From Adiantum capillus-veneris (Eukaryota > Streptophyta > Polypodiopsida > Polypodiales > Pteridaceae): a DNA stretch of 64,000 nt. How positions within the stretch are numbered: the stretch's first letter is position 1; every line of letters begins with the position of its first letter. The DNA lies in assembly GCA_014529385.2 (NCBI GenBank), contig CM043953.1, forward strand, positions 76,134,372 through 76,198,371. Direction: 5' to 3'. Under the pieces are notes generated by a model. It did no database searches and was not told the DNA's origin. It saw only the letters and a program-made list of their open reading frames with translations. The translations under genes were made by a program, and so were the position numbers. Below are positions 44,664-56,583 of the stretch, in pieces.

Positions 44664-44860
44664 AGAAGGGGAGGGCTAATGCTAGCCGGTTTTTGAAGAT
44701 CAAAAAAAAGAAGAAGAAGAGAAAAAATCGCTTCTTTTTCCCTCTGTCCGAAGCACGTGCACCATGGCTGATAGTCCTGACAATGCCTTGGTTGATCTAA
44801 GTGCCACAACTAGCCCAATTCTAAGCGGAGGCGACAACTCAAAGCGTAGACCACCCTCAT
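44664..44860 (+). repeat. Polypurine tract and first 181 bp of LTR-C, copy C1
   Basis: AGAAGGGGAGGG (44664-44675) is followed by CTAA and TGCTAGCCGG at 44680, the LTR start. The inverted copy C2 has the same order (tract 57496-57486, TGATGGCTGG from 57481). The LTR is cut at 44860 by insertion of chromovirus D. Confidence 0.7.
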
Positions 44861-46399
44861 TGTCATAATAATCAATATCTAATTCTCCTAAATGATTTTC
44901 TCATGTTAAACTGATCATTTAATATGGGGAAGTGCCAGGGGAGAAAAAGTTGGTTAAGCTAGCAGACCGGCCACAGTAGGGATCCAAAGGGGGGGCCATC
45001 TGCAAAAGAGCCATGTGCAACAATGGGCTAAAAAGACCCTAAGGTTCAGCCCATTACGACTTCCAAAATGCTAAGGTTCCAAAATTCAAAGGTTGTGTCC
45101 AAAGGTCAACCCTAGAGGAATTGGATTTGTGTGTGTCTAACAAAGTCTTTGCACATCCCTACATAGGAGGGGGCGAGCCTTGCATGTAGGGGATGAGAGA
45201 GAAAGCCACACACACACACACAAGCTCCCTTTACACAAAGGGAATGAGAGACACATGTCAACTCCCTAGCCCAGATGCCCACAAGGTGTACCCAATTCCT
45301 ATTGGATGTCCTTGGAGGTGGACCAAGGAGAATTAGGCTAGAGTAAATCTAGTTTAATTAATTTAAAAACACTTAATAAAAGAACCAATGAGAATTAAGT
45401 CCTTTAGAAGACTATTGGACAGTCTCCCAAGGGGTCCAATGAGCATTCAGCAGCCCAATGGCTTGCCTGATTCCTATTGGCCAGGAGGCAAAGGGGTCCA
45501 ATGAGAGTTTAGTTGAATTATTAAATTACCTAAAGCTCTCACAAAAGGGGAAAGGGGGACACATGTCAGAAGGCTATCACTTATGCTGCTTAATAGTCAT
45601 TGGCTAGGCCTGAGGAGGTCCAATGAGGGTAGAGTAAGAGGGCTCGCCCAAGAGAGAGAGGGGGCTGATTTTTGCAAGGCATTATCACACACACACTCAC
45701 ACAATCTCATGTGTGAAGTAAAGAAGACTATCTCTTCCCAAGCTTTAATGGAGAACTCATCACCTACTCCAAGCTTGTGAGATAGAAGCCTACATCGACA
45801 CACTCTTGGCATGTGGATGCAAATCCAACCAAGAGCCAAGCTTCAATGCATGCTCATCTTCTCTACCATGCTAATTACTAAGCTAAGCTATGCTAATATG
45901 AGTGATTATGTGAGGAGATGTACATCTTTCTCGTAAGATACTCCTTCTTCCTCTCAATCTACTCTCATACCCTGCTAGCTCTCACCATCTTCGAAGGTGT
46001 GTGAGGTCTTGGGTCTGAGACCGAGGATAATTGATGTTGTGTTTGCTAAGTGTTTTGCTCAGTGCATGAAGCTTTCATCTTCATTGCACTAGCTAGTCTT
46101 GAAGGAACACAAAGAATTGTATTGTACAATGTCTCTCTTGATGGGAGAAACCATAATACAAAGCCTTTTGGAGGGGGGACCGGCTCCATGCAAATCCGGT
46201 CCTCAACTGTTGTCAATAGCTTAATTTCTCTCTCTTTTGAAAGTATTGTTCATGCTATCTAACTAGGTGTTATGCTTTTTGTTGCTCTCTCCACCCAAGC
46301 ACTCTTGTAATTCTCATTAGGAATCTATTCTAATGAAATGCCCACTATGTTCATGCTAATTTCCGCTACACACAAGTTTTTAGGCCATTAAATGTTACA
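44861..46399 (+). repeat. LTR-D, 5' LTR of chromovirus D
   Basis: This begins TGTCATAATAATC and ends near TTAAATGTTACA, about 1.54 kb. It aligns with 52139-55036 except for a 1.3-kb insertion in the latter. It includes a short CA run near 45210. At the site of that insertion it keeps the single uninterrupted TTAA (GCTTAATAGTC at about 45590). A clear target-site duplication was not found at the element ends. Confidence 0.85.
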
Positions 46400-46401
46400 T
46401 T

Positions 46402-46412
46402 TGTATCAGAGC
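46402..46412 (+). promoter_or_regulatory. Primer-binding site of chromovirus D
   Basis: TGTATCAGAGC differs by one base from TGGTATCAGAGC without its first bases, the complement of plant initiator tRNA-Met. It lies 2 nt after the likely LTR end. Confidence 0.75.
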
Positions 46413-46816
46413 ACAAGGTTTCTCTTTTCTTGCTCAAGAAGGGAGGTCCTCAAGCTAGCTATAAATGGTTGGTATTATTAATTGCCTCTGAGTAAGTAGA
46501 ATATGGATTTTTCAGCCTTGCAGTGCGCCTGCCTTCGTGCAGTTAACGGGGCATCACCGTTGAGAGCTATGGTCTTAATAGTGGAGTCCTACGGGGCTTG
46601 CCTATGGCTTAACCACTATTGAGCTATTAGAAGCTTGACAGGAGCCGGTGCTGTTTTGGTGCTGAAAGACCCTCTCTTCTATTCCTTGCAATTAATGGTA
46701 TTCGAGCCACGGGTACAGTAGCTTGAGTGCTTTTTCTAAAGGGGTAAAGAGGAGTAGCAACTAGGGCTTGAAGTGACAAAGTACACCTAAAAATTTTACA
46801 CCTTAAAGTTGTTAGA
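46413..46816 (+). other. Leader of chromovirus D
   Basis: A 404-bp non-coding stretch between the primer-binding site and the gag ATG. No further structure was recognised. Confidence 0.6.
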
Positions 46817-48306
46817 ATGGCTGACAATAGTAAAGAGAGTGAAATTAATGTTGATAACTTTGATTTTGCTAATGAGCAAGCTACTAATAATGCTCCGATG
46901 CTTGTTAACTATCTTGTTTCTTGGCTTCAACAAGCCATGGGAAATCCATCTCTCCAAAGTGAAGTGCAACGACAGCTCCGTGCTCATGGGATTCTCCAAT
47001 CTTATGACCATGACGAGAGAACACCTAGGAAGCCTCCTTGTGAGACTCCCAAAATAGGTCTCTCTCCGATTCGGAAGAAGAAGAGAATCCATATGAAGGG
47101 CTCAAGAATTTACTTCTTGATGATGCATCTCCTTCCCAAAGGAGAACTCAAGAGACTCCATCGAAGGAATGAGAAAGAAGTGAGTCTCCCGCCACCTCGG
47201 CGGAGATGGCTCCACGAAGACGGCGGGCTAAATGCTCTCCATCACCACCAAAGCGGAGAAGACCATCGCACCCTTCTCCACACCATAATTCAAAGAGGGA
47301 TGATAAAAAGCAAGAGAAGAAAAAGGCGAGAAAGAGGACACCCTCTTCTCCATCTTCTTCATCCTCTTCCTCTTATGAAAGTGATGGTGAAGATGACGAA
47401 GATCAAGACAAGAAAAAGGCGAGAAAGAGGCCACCCTCTTCTCCACCTTCTTCAAATTCTTCACCTTCTGAAGAAAGTGATGGTGCAACCTTTGAACCAT
47501 CAAAAAGAAGAGGCCATAGGAAATCCTATGCCGCATGGAAGAGATCATCCAAGCTGAAGAAGTTCAAAGAGGGAGGGAAGAGCATCTCTTTCCTTACCTA
47601 TGATGGCACCTTTGGTGCTACGGACAAAGTCTTGGCCTTTATCCAACAGTTTGATGCGGCGTTTGGAGATGAGGGCTTCACGAAGTCCTCTAAGCTACGC
47701 CATGTAGCTATGCACTTTCAAAAGTCCGCCAGGCAATGGTGGTCTAGCCTGCGAGCCAACGGTGAAGCTCCATGAACATGGAAAGCTTTAAGAGCTTCCA
47801 TTATGAAGCAGTTTTTGGCCACCGATGCCAAAGAAAAAGTACTCATCGAATGGCGAAGCTTAAAGATCTCTCCCTATGAATCCATCCACAAATATGTAGA
47901 CAAGTTTTGGGACCTACAACTCAAAGCCACTGTCTTCAAAAAGTTGGATTTTGGAGATCAAAAGCAACAATTTTGTGCGGGCTTAACCGAAGAAATGGCG
48001 GAGTATGTCAACTCCCAAAGGCCACGTACCATATTGGCGATAATACACCATACTATGGTGGCCTCTTGAATCAATTTCCAAACGGGGGCTAAAAGAAATA
48101 ATAAGCCCACGGAAAACAAGGTTTCCAATGAGCCTAAGGGGAAGGACAATGTCCAAAAGTCTCCTAAGGGCAACTCCAACAAAGCTAAAGAGAAGGGAGT
48201 TTACAAAGGTAAGAACAAACTCTCTCCTGAAGAGCTTGAGCGTTATCGTAAGGATAACCGGTGTTTCAAGTGCAGCGAACAAGGGCATGCGTACCGTGCT
48301 TGTCCC
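46817..48306 (+). pseudogene. Gag, chromovirus D
   Basis: Starts MADNSKESEINVDNFDFANE. A frameshift near 47050 moves coding into the frame that is then used through RT. A Ser/Lys/Arg-rich basic segment (47206-47530) precedes the gag core (SFLTYDGTFGATDKVLAFIQQ, ARQWWSSLRANG, then KQFLATDAKEKVLIEWRSLK). A canonical CCHC zinc knuckle, CFKCSEQGHAYRACP, lies at 48262-48306. Nonsense codons occur at 47773, 48067 and 48307, plus one near 47180. Because later pol domains share the frame, the ancestor probably had one gag-pol reading frame. Gag packages RNA; this copy cannot make it. Confidence 0.85.
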
Positions 48307-48342
48307 TAAAAGAACAAATGCCAAGATCCTCCTAGAGCTTCC

Positions 48343-48891
48343 TTGTTTGAAATCCAAGAGGAGGAGACTCACCAAACTCACCACAAAAGATCTCCTCTAT
48401 GCCATGCTTGGGGAAAGGTAAGAGGACATGATGCTTTTATTCTCTTTGACCCTGGTTCTACTCACAATTTTATATCTATAGAGTTGGCCACCAAGCTAGG
48501 CATACAAGCCTACGAGATGGGAGATTTCCTACCCACAGACAGTGCTTTCAAGGAGCAAGAAGCTTCAGTCACTCCCTTAATCGGGAAATTGAGGCTTCAT
48601 GTTCAAAGCTATGTGGACAAAGAGGACTTCTTTATCTCTTCTCTCAAGCATGAGGATGTAATCCTAGGGGCACCATGGTTTGATCGCCTGGCTGCCAATG
48701 TTAAATTTCCTGAAAGGAGAATCTCCTTTAAGTTCAGGGAAAAAGACATGTATATAGATGCTAAGGAAATGGGTAACACTATCCCCATTGTACATACACC
48801 AGCTTTCAACAAGTCAATAAAGAGCTCTATTTCCGTGTACATGATTTTTGTTAAAGATTCTCAAAATGAACCTAATTCTTTAGCAAAATAA
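48343..48891 (+). pseudogene. Protease, chromovirus D
   Basis: AFILFDPGSTHNFIS carries the retropepsin motif, with Pro in place of Ser or Thr (DPG). It is followed by VILGAPWFDRLAANV, the second conserved block. The frame ends at TAA 48889-48891; the related fragment at 489-2018 has GAA there, so this is a later nonsense mutation. The same frame resumes directly as the RT linker. Confidence 0.8.
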
Positions 48892-50456
48892 ATTAAAAGC
48901 AACCAAAAGGAATTAGAGTTATCCAATTTTCTCAAGGGGTTTCAAGATGTTTTTATTGATGATATCCCTTGTGAGCTACCTCCTAAAGGAGGTAATGATG
49001 ACCATGCAATTGAACTTCTTCCAGGAAGTTCACCGCCTAACAAACCTCCTTATAGAGTTTCTCAAGCTCAACAAGAGGAGATTATGCGGCAAGTGCATGA
49101 GTTAGTTGAGAAGGGCATGGTTAGGCCTAGCTCATCTCCATTTTGCTCACCTGTGCTATTAGTGCAAAAGAAAGACGGCACATATCGTATGTGTGTCGAC
49201 TATAGAGCACTAAATAGGATCACTATCAAGAATAGGTTTCCCGTTCCACAGGTAGAAGACCAATTTGATAAGCTACAAGGATCGACCTACTTTAGTAGGA
49301 TTGACCTAAAAAGTGGCTATCATCAAATAAGGATAGTTGATCAAGACATTGTAAAGACTACATTTTGCACCACATTTGGTCTTTATGAATACATTGTCAT
49401 GCCTTTCGGTCTTTATGAATACATTGTCATGCCTTTTGGCTTGACCAATGCACCAGCCACATTCAACCGCTTGATGGAGAAGCTGTTCAGGCCTCATCGA
49501 ACCTTCACTGGAGTGTTCTTTGATGACATTATCATCTACTCTAATTCATTAGACGAACACAAGAAACACCTCCAGGTAATATTTCAAGTTTTGAGAGAGA
49601 ATAAACTTTATGTTAATCGAAAGAAAAGTGAATTTTTCTTGCAAGAGATTCAGTATTTAGGTCACATTATCTCTCAAGATGGCATCCAAATGGATCCATC
49701 AAAGTTAGAGGTAATAAAAGGATGGCCTAAACCAAGGAATCTTCATGAAGTAAGAAGCTTTATAGGTATGTGTGCATACTATAGACGCTTCATAGAAAAG
49801 TTCTCACAAATTGCCGGACCATTACATGACCTAACAAAGAAAAGCGTTAGGTATACATGGTCTGCTAAGGAGAACAATGCTTTCGAAAAGCTTAAAGAAA
49901 AGCTTATCTCTCAACCCGTGCTTACACTACCGGATCTCTCAAAACCATTTGAGGTCCAATGTGATGCTTGTGGTGATTGCCTTGGAGCTGTTTTTCTCCA
50001 AGAAGGGCACACCATAGGCTACGAGAGTCGAAGGCTCGACCCTATTGAGCAAGCTCTAGGCATATATGAAAAGAAATCCTTGCAGTTCTACATGCCTTAG
50101 ACTCATGGAAGCACTATTTATTGGGGACTCCTTTCATTCTGCGAACGGATCACCAAAGCCTTAAGTACTTCATGACGCAGGACAAGCTCTTTAACAAACA
50201 AATGAGGTGGGCAAATTTCCTTTTGCAATTTCATTTTCATATTGCTCACATTGCTAGCAAGCATAATCAAGTAGCTGATGCACTATCAAGACGGCTGAGA
50301 GTGAATGCGGTTTCTATAGCAACTCACAATGATCTATCTTCAATGATAGATGAGTATGCTATTGATCCCGGTTTCAGAGATGTGATTTCAGACCTTGCAT
50401 TAGGGAAGAAAGAAGAACATTTACTTACAAGATGGTTATCTTCTCTATGGCAATAG
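48892..50456 (+). pseudogene. Reverse transcriptase and RNase H, chromovirus D
   Basis: Linker with DDIPCELPPKGG, then RT from 49084: PSSSPFCSPVLLVQKKDG, YRMCVDYRALN, FSRIDLKSGYHQIR, LTNAPATFNRLM, the catalytic FFDDIIIYS, and GHIISQDGI. RNase H follows from about 49930 (VQCDACGDCLGAVF). A 1-bp frameshift near 50066 ends the first frame at 50098; the rest (RTDHQSLKYFM, NKQMRWANFLLQFHFHIAH, ADALSRRL) is at 50121-50456. RT carries a 30-bp in-frame tandem duplication. Confidence 0.85.
49381..49440 (+). repeat. 30-bp in-frame tandem duplication in RT
   Basis: CTTTATGAATACATTGTC begins each unit (49381-49410, 49411-49440). The two units differ at two bases. They encode LYEYIVMPFG twice, immediately before LTNAPATF, a conserved RT block. 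The related fragment at 1290-1345 has one unit. Confidence 0.95.
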
Positions 50457-51792
50457 ACTATGCGTTACTAACTCACTACGTGAAAAAGTAATGTATGAAT
50501 CTCATGCTCCACCTTATGCGGGGCATAGAGGGATTCAGTCTACCTTAAAGGGAATTGAAACATATTTCTATTGGCCTACCATGAAAGTGAACATACAAGA
50601 GTATGTTTCTAAATGTGTGGTATGCCAAAAGACAAAATTTGATAGAGGGAAGCAACTTGGATTGCTTCAACCCTTGCCAATCCCTAATTCACCATGGGAG
50701 AGCATATCCATGGATTTTATCTTTTGATTGCCTAAGTATATCCATGGGAATACGGGAATATGGACGATAGTAGACAGGTTCAATAAAAAAGCTCATTTTA
50801 TACCTGTCAAAAAGACTATCAAAGCCCATCAAATGGCAACCCTCTTCATTTCACAAATTTTCAAGTATCATGGCTAGCCGATGTCCATAGTGTCGGATAG
50901 AGATCCTAGAATGACCAGTAATTTCTGGAAGGGTCTCTTTGAGAATTTAGGGATAAGGCTAAACTTCTCTTCGGCCTATCATCCACAAACGGATGGAAAA
51001 AGTGAAATAGCTAACCTAACAATTCTCGATCTACTAAAAGCCTATGTAACAGAAGTAGATCAAAGATCCCAATGGGAGAAGTACTTACCCTTAGTGGAGT
51101 ATGCTTACAATAACACTGTACATACTTCCACGAGAAAAGCATCTTTCGAGGTAATTAAGGGAAGATCAAAATATCCCCTGCTACTTAAGGTACATGGGAA
51201 GATCTTCGCTGCAGATGAGTATAGCCGAGACCTACAAGAATATTTTCAACAGATTAAGGATGCTATCTCTATCTCACAGCAAAGGCAAAAGGCTGCTCCT
51301 GACAAGCACAGAAGAGCCCAAGCCTTTAAAGAAAATGATTGGGTCTTATTAAAGTTTCCCAAGGCTCGATTAAGGCACACGACGGGAAAGAATCCTACGG
51401 GCCACCAAAAGTACTATGCTAAACTAGAAAAAAGGTACTATAGTCCCTTCCAGATTCTTAGGCCAATCAATGAGATGGCCTATCAACTCAAGTTGCCCAA
51501 CCATTGGCTCATACACAATGCTTTCCATGTGAGCGTATTAAAGCCTTACAAAGGAGAGCCACCTCAAGAACCAGCTACTGAAGAACCACCGGAGATCGAG
51601 GACCAAGAGGAGGTGCTGCATCCCGAGTCCATTCTCCAACATGAAGACAAGGTATTAAGAGGCGGTAAGACTATCCGACGATATCTTATTAAGTTTAACA
51701 ATTATCCTTTTGAAGATGCTAGATGGATGCAAGGCATACAATTAAAGGATAACCTAAACCTTGTCAATGCTTACAATGCTTCCCAAGAGTAA
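50457..51792 (+). pseudogene. Integrase with C-terminal chromodomain, chromovirus D
   Basis: Zinc-binding region (ESHAPPYAGHRG, CVVCQKTK), then the core with MDFIF, VSDRDPRM and GKSEIANL (Asp, Asp and Glu positions present), and a C-terminal domain (DWVLLKF, FQILRPINEMAYQLKLP, AFHVSVLKPY). The last roughly 60 residues (PESILQHEDKVLRGGK to RYLIKFNNYPFEDARW) match an integrase chromodomain, which in chromoviruses guides integration to chromatin. TGA at 50725 and TAG at about 50876 interrupt the frame. The end is TAA at 51790. Confidence 0.85.
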
Positions 51793-52138
51793 GCAAATGT
51801 AAAAAATGAACAAAGTTTTTGTCTTATAAGACTCTCTTTTTCTTTATTGTGCACAAAAATGAAGTAGTATGCATGCTTAGATCAAGTTTGCGGAGACGAC
51901 GTCTCCCAAACACCAAGTAGAGCTTGTCACTCTACTATGGAAGATTGATAGGACTAATGTGCATACATGCTTGCGGCAGCCTCAGGCTGTAAAGCGCCAA
52001 ATGGACTAGTCATCCATTGTGGAATGATGTAGTAGGGTAACATAGGGATCCTTTACCCGCTAAGAAAAGGACTCATGAATATGCTTTATCTTCTCTACAC
52101 CATAGTCCAGGACGACTATGATTTCAAGAGAGAGGTAA
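51793..52138 (+). other. 3' untranslated region and polypurine tract of D
   Basis: Non-coding. It holds a perfect stem GGAGAC-GAC-GTCTCC at 51892-51906 and the purine tract AAGAGAGAGG at 52126-52135, just before the LTR start at 52139. Confidence 0.7.
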
Positions 52139-55036
52139 TGTCATAATAATCCATATCTAATTCTCCTAAATGATTTTCTCATGTTAAACTGATCATTTAA
52201 TATGGGGAAGTGCCAGGGGAGAAAAAGCTAGAATATTGGCTAAGCTAGCAGACCGGCCACAATAGGGATCCAAAGTAGGGAAAATAGGGATCCAAAGGGG
52301 GGGCCATCTGCAAAAGAGACACGTGCAACAATGGGCTAAAAAGACCCTAAGGTTCAACCCATTAAGACTTCCAAAATGCTAAGGTTCCAAAATTCAAAGG
52401 TTGTGTCCAAAGGTCAACCCTAGGGGAATTGGATGCTTTGTGTGTGTCTAAAAAGTCTTTGCACATCCCTACATAGGAGGGTGCGAGCCTTGCATGTAGG
52501 GGATGAGAAAGAAAGCCACACACACACACACACAAGCTCCCTTTACACAAAGGGAATGAGGGACACATGTCAGCTCCCTAGCCCAGATGTCCACAAGGTG
52601 TACCCAATTCCTATTGGATGGCCTTGGAGGTGGACCAATGAGAATTAGGCTAGAGTAAATCTAGTTTAATTAATTTAAAAACACTTAATAAAAGAACCAA
52701 TGAGAATTAAGCCCTCTAGAAGACTATTGGATAGTCTCCCAAGGGGTCCAATGAGCATTCAACAGCCCAATGGCTTGCCTGATTCCTATTGTCCAGGAGG
52801 CAAAGGGGTCCAATGAGAGTTTAGTTGAATTATTAAATTACCTAAAGCTCTCACAAAAGGGGAAAGGGGGACACATGTCAGAAGGCTATCACTTATGCTG
52901 CTTAACACTAGGTTGGTAATGGGACACTTTTATGTCCTGGGACACTTTTATGTCCTGTTAAGTGACCATTTTCCTTGAATTATGTCAAGAGTTTCAAAAT
53001 GGATTTTGAGGTGCTATCTGTCTAGAAAGTTGTCTCATGACCTGAAAAAAACTCGACATTTTTTTGGAATATCAATTCCATCTTTAAACTTGTCCTTGCA
53101 CAACATTTCACAACCTAAACTGTGTGAAAAAACGGGTCCTGTTTTTGGCTTTTTTCAACTTTTTGCAACTATACCACTCTAGAATTCATGTTTGTGAGGT
53201 CTATAATGCTAGAACTATCTTTAGTAGTCCTCAACATGTCCTGATGCTTCTAGGGAGAAATAAATGCTAAAGTTGTAAGTTATGACCAAATTACAAAAAT
53301 TGTCAAATCCTGTTTTTTAGCCAATTTTAGCTCTTCTATGATTTTTTTGGTGGCTTTCATGATATCCAAATGCAGTTTTGATTTTCTATGTCGCATATTG
53401 TAACATAAAGCTAATATTTCTTGAGTTTTGGGGCACCTAATACCCTATTTTGCATAGTAGACAACGATGGTTGATTTTTTCAATTATAGAAGAAAACAAA
53501 ACATTATAGTATATCAAGTATAGCTTTTTCAATATTGTTAGTTTCTTGTGACAACTACATGCATCTTGGATCAAATTTGGCTAGATATTGAATAGTTTCT
53601 ATGGGATTCTACAACTCATAATGTTGAACCCAGTTTTTTCATGTTTGCTGTATTTAGTACATCATCTTTGTCCCCAAGATTCCCCTTGGTAAGAGATGTA
53701 TTATTCTTTTAACATGCTCCATGGCTCCTTATGAACCTAAAGGACGATAGGGAACTAAGAAAACATGCATATATTATTTGTATTGAGCATGTCTATAGAA
53801 ACTTTGATGATAGGTTTGCAGAATGGTAGAAATCCAACTTTTTGTACCTATTTCTTTTGGCAAAACAAAAAATAGTGAGTGAGAAGCAATCATATGTTGT
53901 GATCACCAACCCATTGAAGTTAACTAGGGAATTTATCTCAAGTCCTACAAAAATCCCTAATCTTATTTTTATGCAACAAAACGTAAGAAATGACTGTTTT
54001 GATGAAAATGTATTGGTCCATCAACTTTGGAGTCTTGGTGTGACCAAAAGATGACAAATTTTACAAGTTTCTTATTTTTTCCATGTGTAGTAGGCCTTCA
54101 ACTATAACCTCATGAAAGGATTTTACAAAATGAATGGATCTACTATGGTTTTGGAGGTTTTTTTCAAAACCTTGAAAGGACACTTTTATGTCCTGTTAGG
54201 TTACCAACCTAGTGTTAATAGTCATTGGCTAGGCCCGAGGAGGTCCAATGAGGGTAGAGCAAGAGGGCTCGCCCAAGAGAGAGAGAGGGGGCTGATTTTT
54301 GCAAGGCATTATCACACACACACTCACACAATCTCATGTGTGAAGTAAAGAATACTATCTCTTCCCAAGCTTTAATGGAGAGCTCATCACCTACTCCAAG
54401 CTTGTGAGATAGAAGCCTACATTGACACACTCTTGGCATGTGGATGCAAATCCAACCAAGAGCCAAGCTTCAATGCATGCTCATCTCCTCTACCTTGCTA
54501 ATTACTAAGCTAAGCTATGATAATATGAGTGATTATGTGAGGAGATGTATATCTTTCTTGTAAGATACTCCTTCTTCCTCTCAATCTACTCTCATACCTT
54601 GCTAGCTCTCACCATCTTCGAAGGTGTGTGAGGTCTTGGGTTTGAAACCGAGGATAATTGATGTTGTGTTTTCTAAGTGTTTTGTTTAGTGCATGAAGCT
54701 TTCATCTTCATTGCACTAGCTAGTCTTGAAGGAACAAAAAGAATTGTATTGTACAATGTCTCTCTTGATGGGAGAAACCATAATACAAAGCCTTTTGGAG
54801 GGGGGACCGGCTCCATGCAAATCCGGTCCTCAATTGTTGTCAATAGCTTAATTTCTGTCTCTTTTGAAAGTATTGTTCATGCTATCTAACTAGGTGTTAT
54901 GCTTTTTGTTGCTCTCTCCACCCAAGCACTCTTGTAATTCTCATTAGGAATCTATTCTAATGAAATGGCCACTATGTTCATGCTAATTTCCGCTACACAC
55001 ACCATTTTTATTTAAGCACATTAAATGCACTTACCA
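52139..55036 (+). repeat. LTR-D, 3' LTR of chromovirus D, with insertion
   Basis: This aligns with the 5' LTR (44861-46399) on both sides of a 1,309-bp insertion at 52906-54214. It also has a small duplication of AATAGGGATCCAAAG near 52260. The end near 55036 is approximate, because the last 35 bp of the two LTRs are diverged. Confidence 0.85.
52906..54214. mobile_element. TTAA-flanked terminal-inverted-repeat transposon (non-autonomous)
   Basis: A 1,309-bp insertion lies within the 3' LTR of D. Its ends are perfect 14-bp inverted repeats, CACTAGGTTGGTAA (52906-52919) and its complement (54201-54214). It is flanked on both sides by TTAA (52902-52905, 54215-54218), and the 5' LTR has a single TTAA at the empty site. 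Just inside the ends are three copies of GGACACTTTTATGTCC. No transposase is visible; open stretches at 52982 and 53842 are short and featureless. A TTAA duplication is typical of piggyBac-type elements, whereas the terminal CACTA recalls CACTA elements, which duplicate 3 bp. Superfamily is therefore uncertain, but mobility is well supported. Confidence 0.9.
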
Positions 55037-55232
55037 TGAAGCTTAAAAGAAAGGTTACATGACCTTCATCCATAGGTAACGACGAGCAAAGTGAACCCAG
55101 AACCGACGGCCTCTAAAAAGCCGGGGCCGAATGGCTCGCCTTGAGCCTGTCACGGTAAAGAGAACAGGGGGCACCAACTAGCTTTGAGTGGCTAGGACGC
55201 AGACCATGATGATATGAACATCGCAAACTTAA

Positions 55233-55334
<102 letters not shown>

Positions 55335-55674
55335 ACCAAATGATGAAAACCCTCGGGGGTGTGAGGGAGAATTATTTCTGTAGTGTTTAGAATGACCTTC
55401 CTTCCAGCAAGGCGGCACACCATGGTGATAGAGAGGTAGGGAGAAAAGATGGTGTAACTACTTGGTGCGTTCTCTAAGACGACTCAATGATTGTGAAGCT
55501 TGCTGCCAAGAGCGTGTTTGTGTGTGCATCGACCATTGGGGTCGAGAGGTAGACCTGGCTCCCTTCACATGGTGCAATTCTCAAGGCAAACCATCACACA
55601 AGCCCTCTCCCGGTGATGCCAATAGTGTCAATTCTTCCCACTAAAATCTACCAAGTGCTGACCTCTGATGAACT

Positions 55675-55690
55675 CCCCCCCCCCCCCCCC
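55675..55690. repeat. Poly-C run (16 nt)
   Basis: Uninterrupted C tract within the LTR-C interval. Confidence 0.9.
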
Positions 55691-56149
55691 GATAGTGACC
55701 TCTCTGTACCAATTTATATGTGTTGGCTGCTTGGATTAGGGTAATCCCGGTTTGAATAGGTAAGCTAATCGGGGAGACAAAGCAAGTGGTGGGCCCAGTG
55801 TGGTTGACCCTTGCTTTGTTTTGGGAGGTTATTAAAAATGAGAATCTCTAGGTGGGCCTTTATGACCATCACCTAGAGAGAGGGAATTTACAAATTGGGG
55901 AATTTTACAAGGCTTGGCTGAAAACTGAAGAAATGATGAACATAACCTACAAATTATTGAAAATGGCATCGTGGTTGCGTGATGCCGCCGAATGGTGTGT
56001 TGCTGGTGCGTCGGTGTAGCGCATACGTCTTTTCGGGGTCAGCGGGGGCATGCCTTTGGTGCATTTATTCTTTTTGTTGTTGGCGGAGAGTGCTTTGGGT
56101 TCCTCCTTCTTTTTGTGCATGTCGATGGCCGTTTTTCCTTCTTTTTTGT

Positions 56150-56384
56150 ATTTTTTTTTAATGTGGTGTGTGTGGTATGTGCTTTTATGCATGTGTGTGT
56201 ATGTATGGGTGCGTGTATATGTGTGAATATAGGTGTGTGCATACGCATGAATGTGTGTATATATATAAGTGAATGTGTGTGCACGAGCGTGCGTGGGAAC
56301 GGGGGGTGTGGTGTATATAAAGTGTGTGTGTGTGTGTTGTGTGTATATATGTATATGTGTGTGTGTTATATATGTGTGTGTATG

Positions 56385-56443
<59 letters not shown>

Positions 56444-56544
56444 TTTTCTAATTTTTGGTTTTCGACAGTGCAGTGGGCGACACAGAGATGGGGGGGTGAG
56501 GGTGGTGAATGGGGGGGGGGGGGGGGGGGTTGCGCATGCAAATT

Positions 56545-56583
<39 letters not shown>

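Noticed and set aside
51892-51906. GGAGAC-GAC-GTCTCC stem as a terminator or regulatory hairpin
   Set aside because: A single 6-bp stem in the 3' untranslated region of D, with no second copy to show conservation.
52906-54214. Assignment of the TTAA element to CACTA (EnSpm)
   Set aside because: Ends begin CACTA, but the target duplication is 4-bp TTAA, shown by the empty site, not the 3 bp expected for CACTA.
44856-55041. 5-bp target-site duplication of chromovirus D
   Set aside because: CTCAT before the 5' LTR is not matched exactly after any plausible 3' LTR end; the ends are too diverged to call it.
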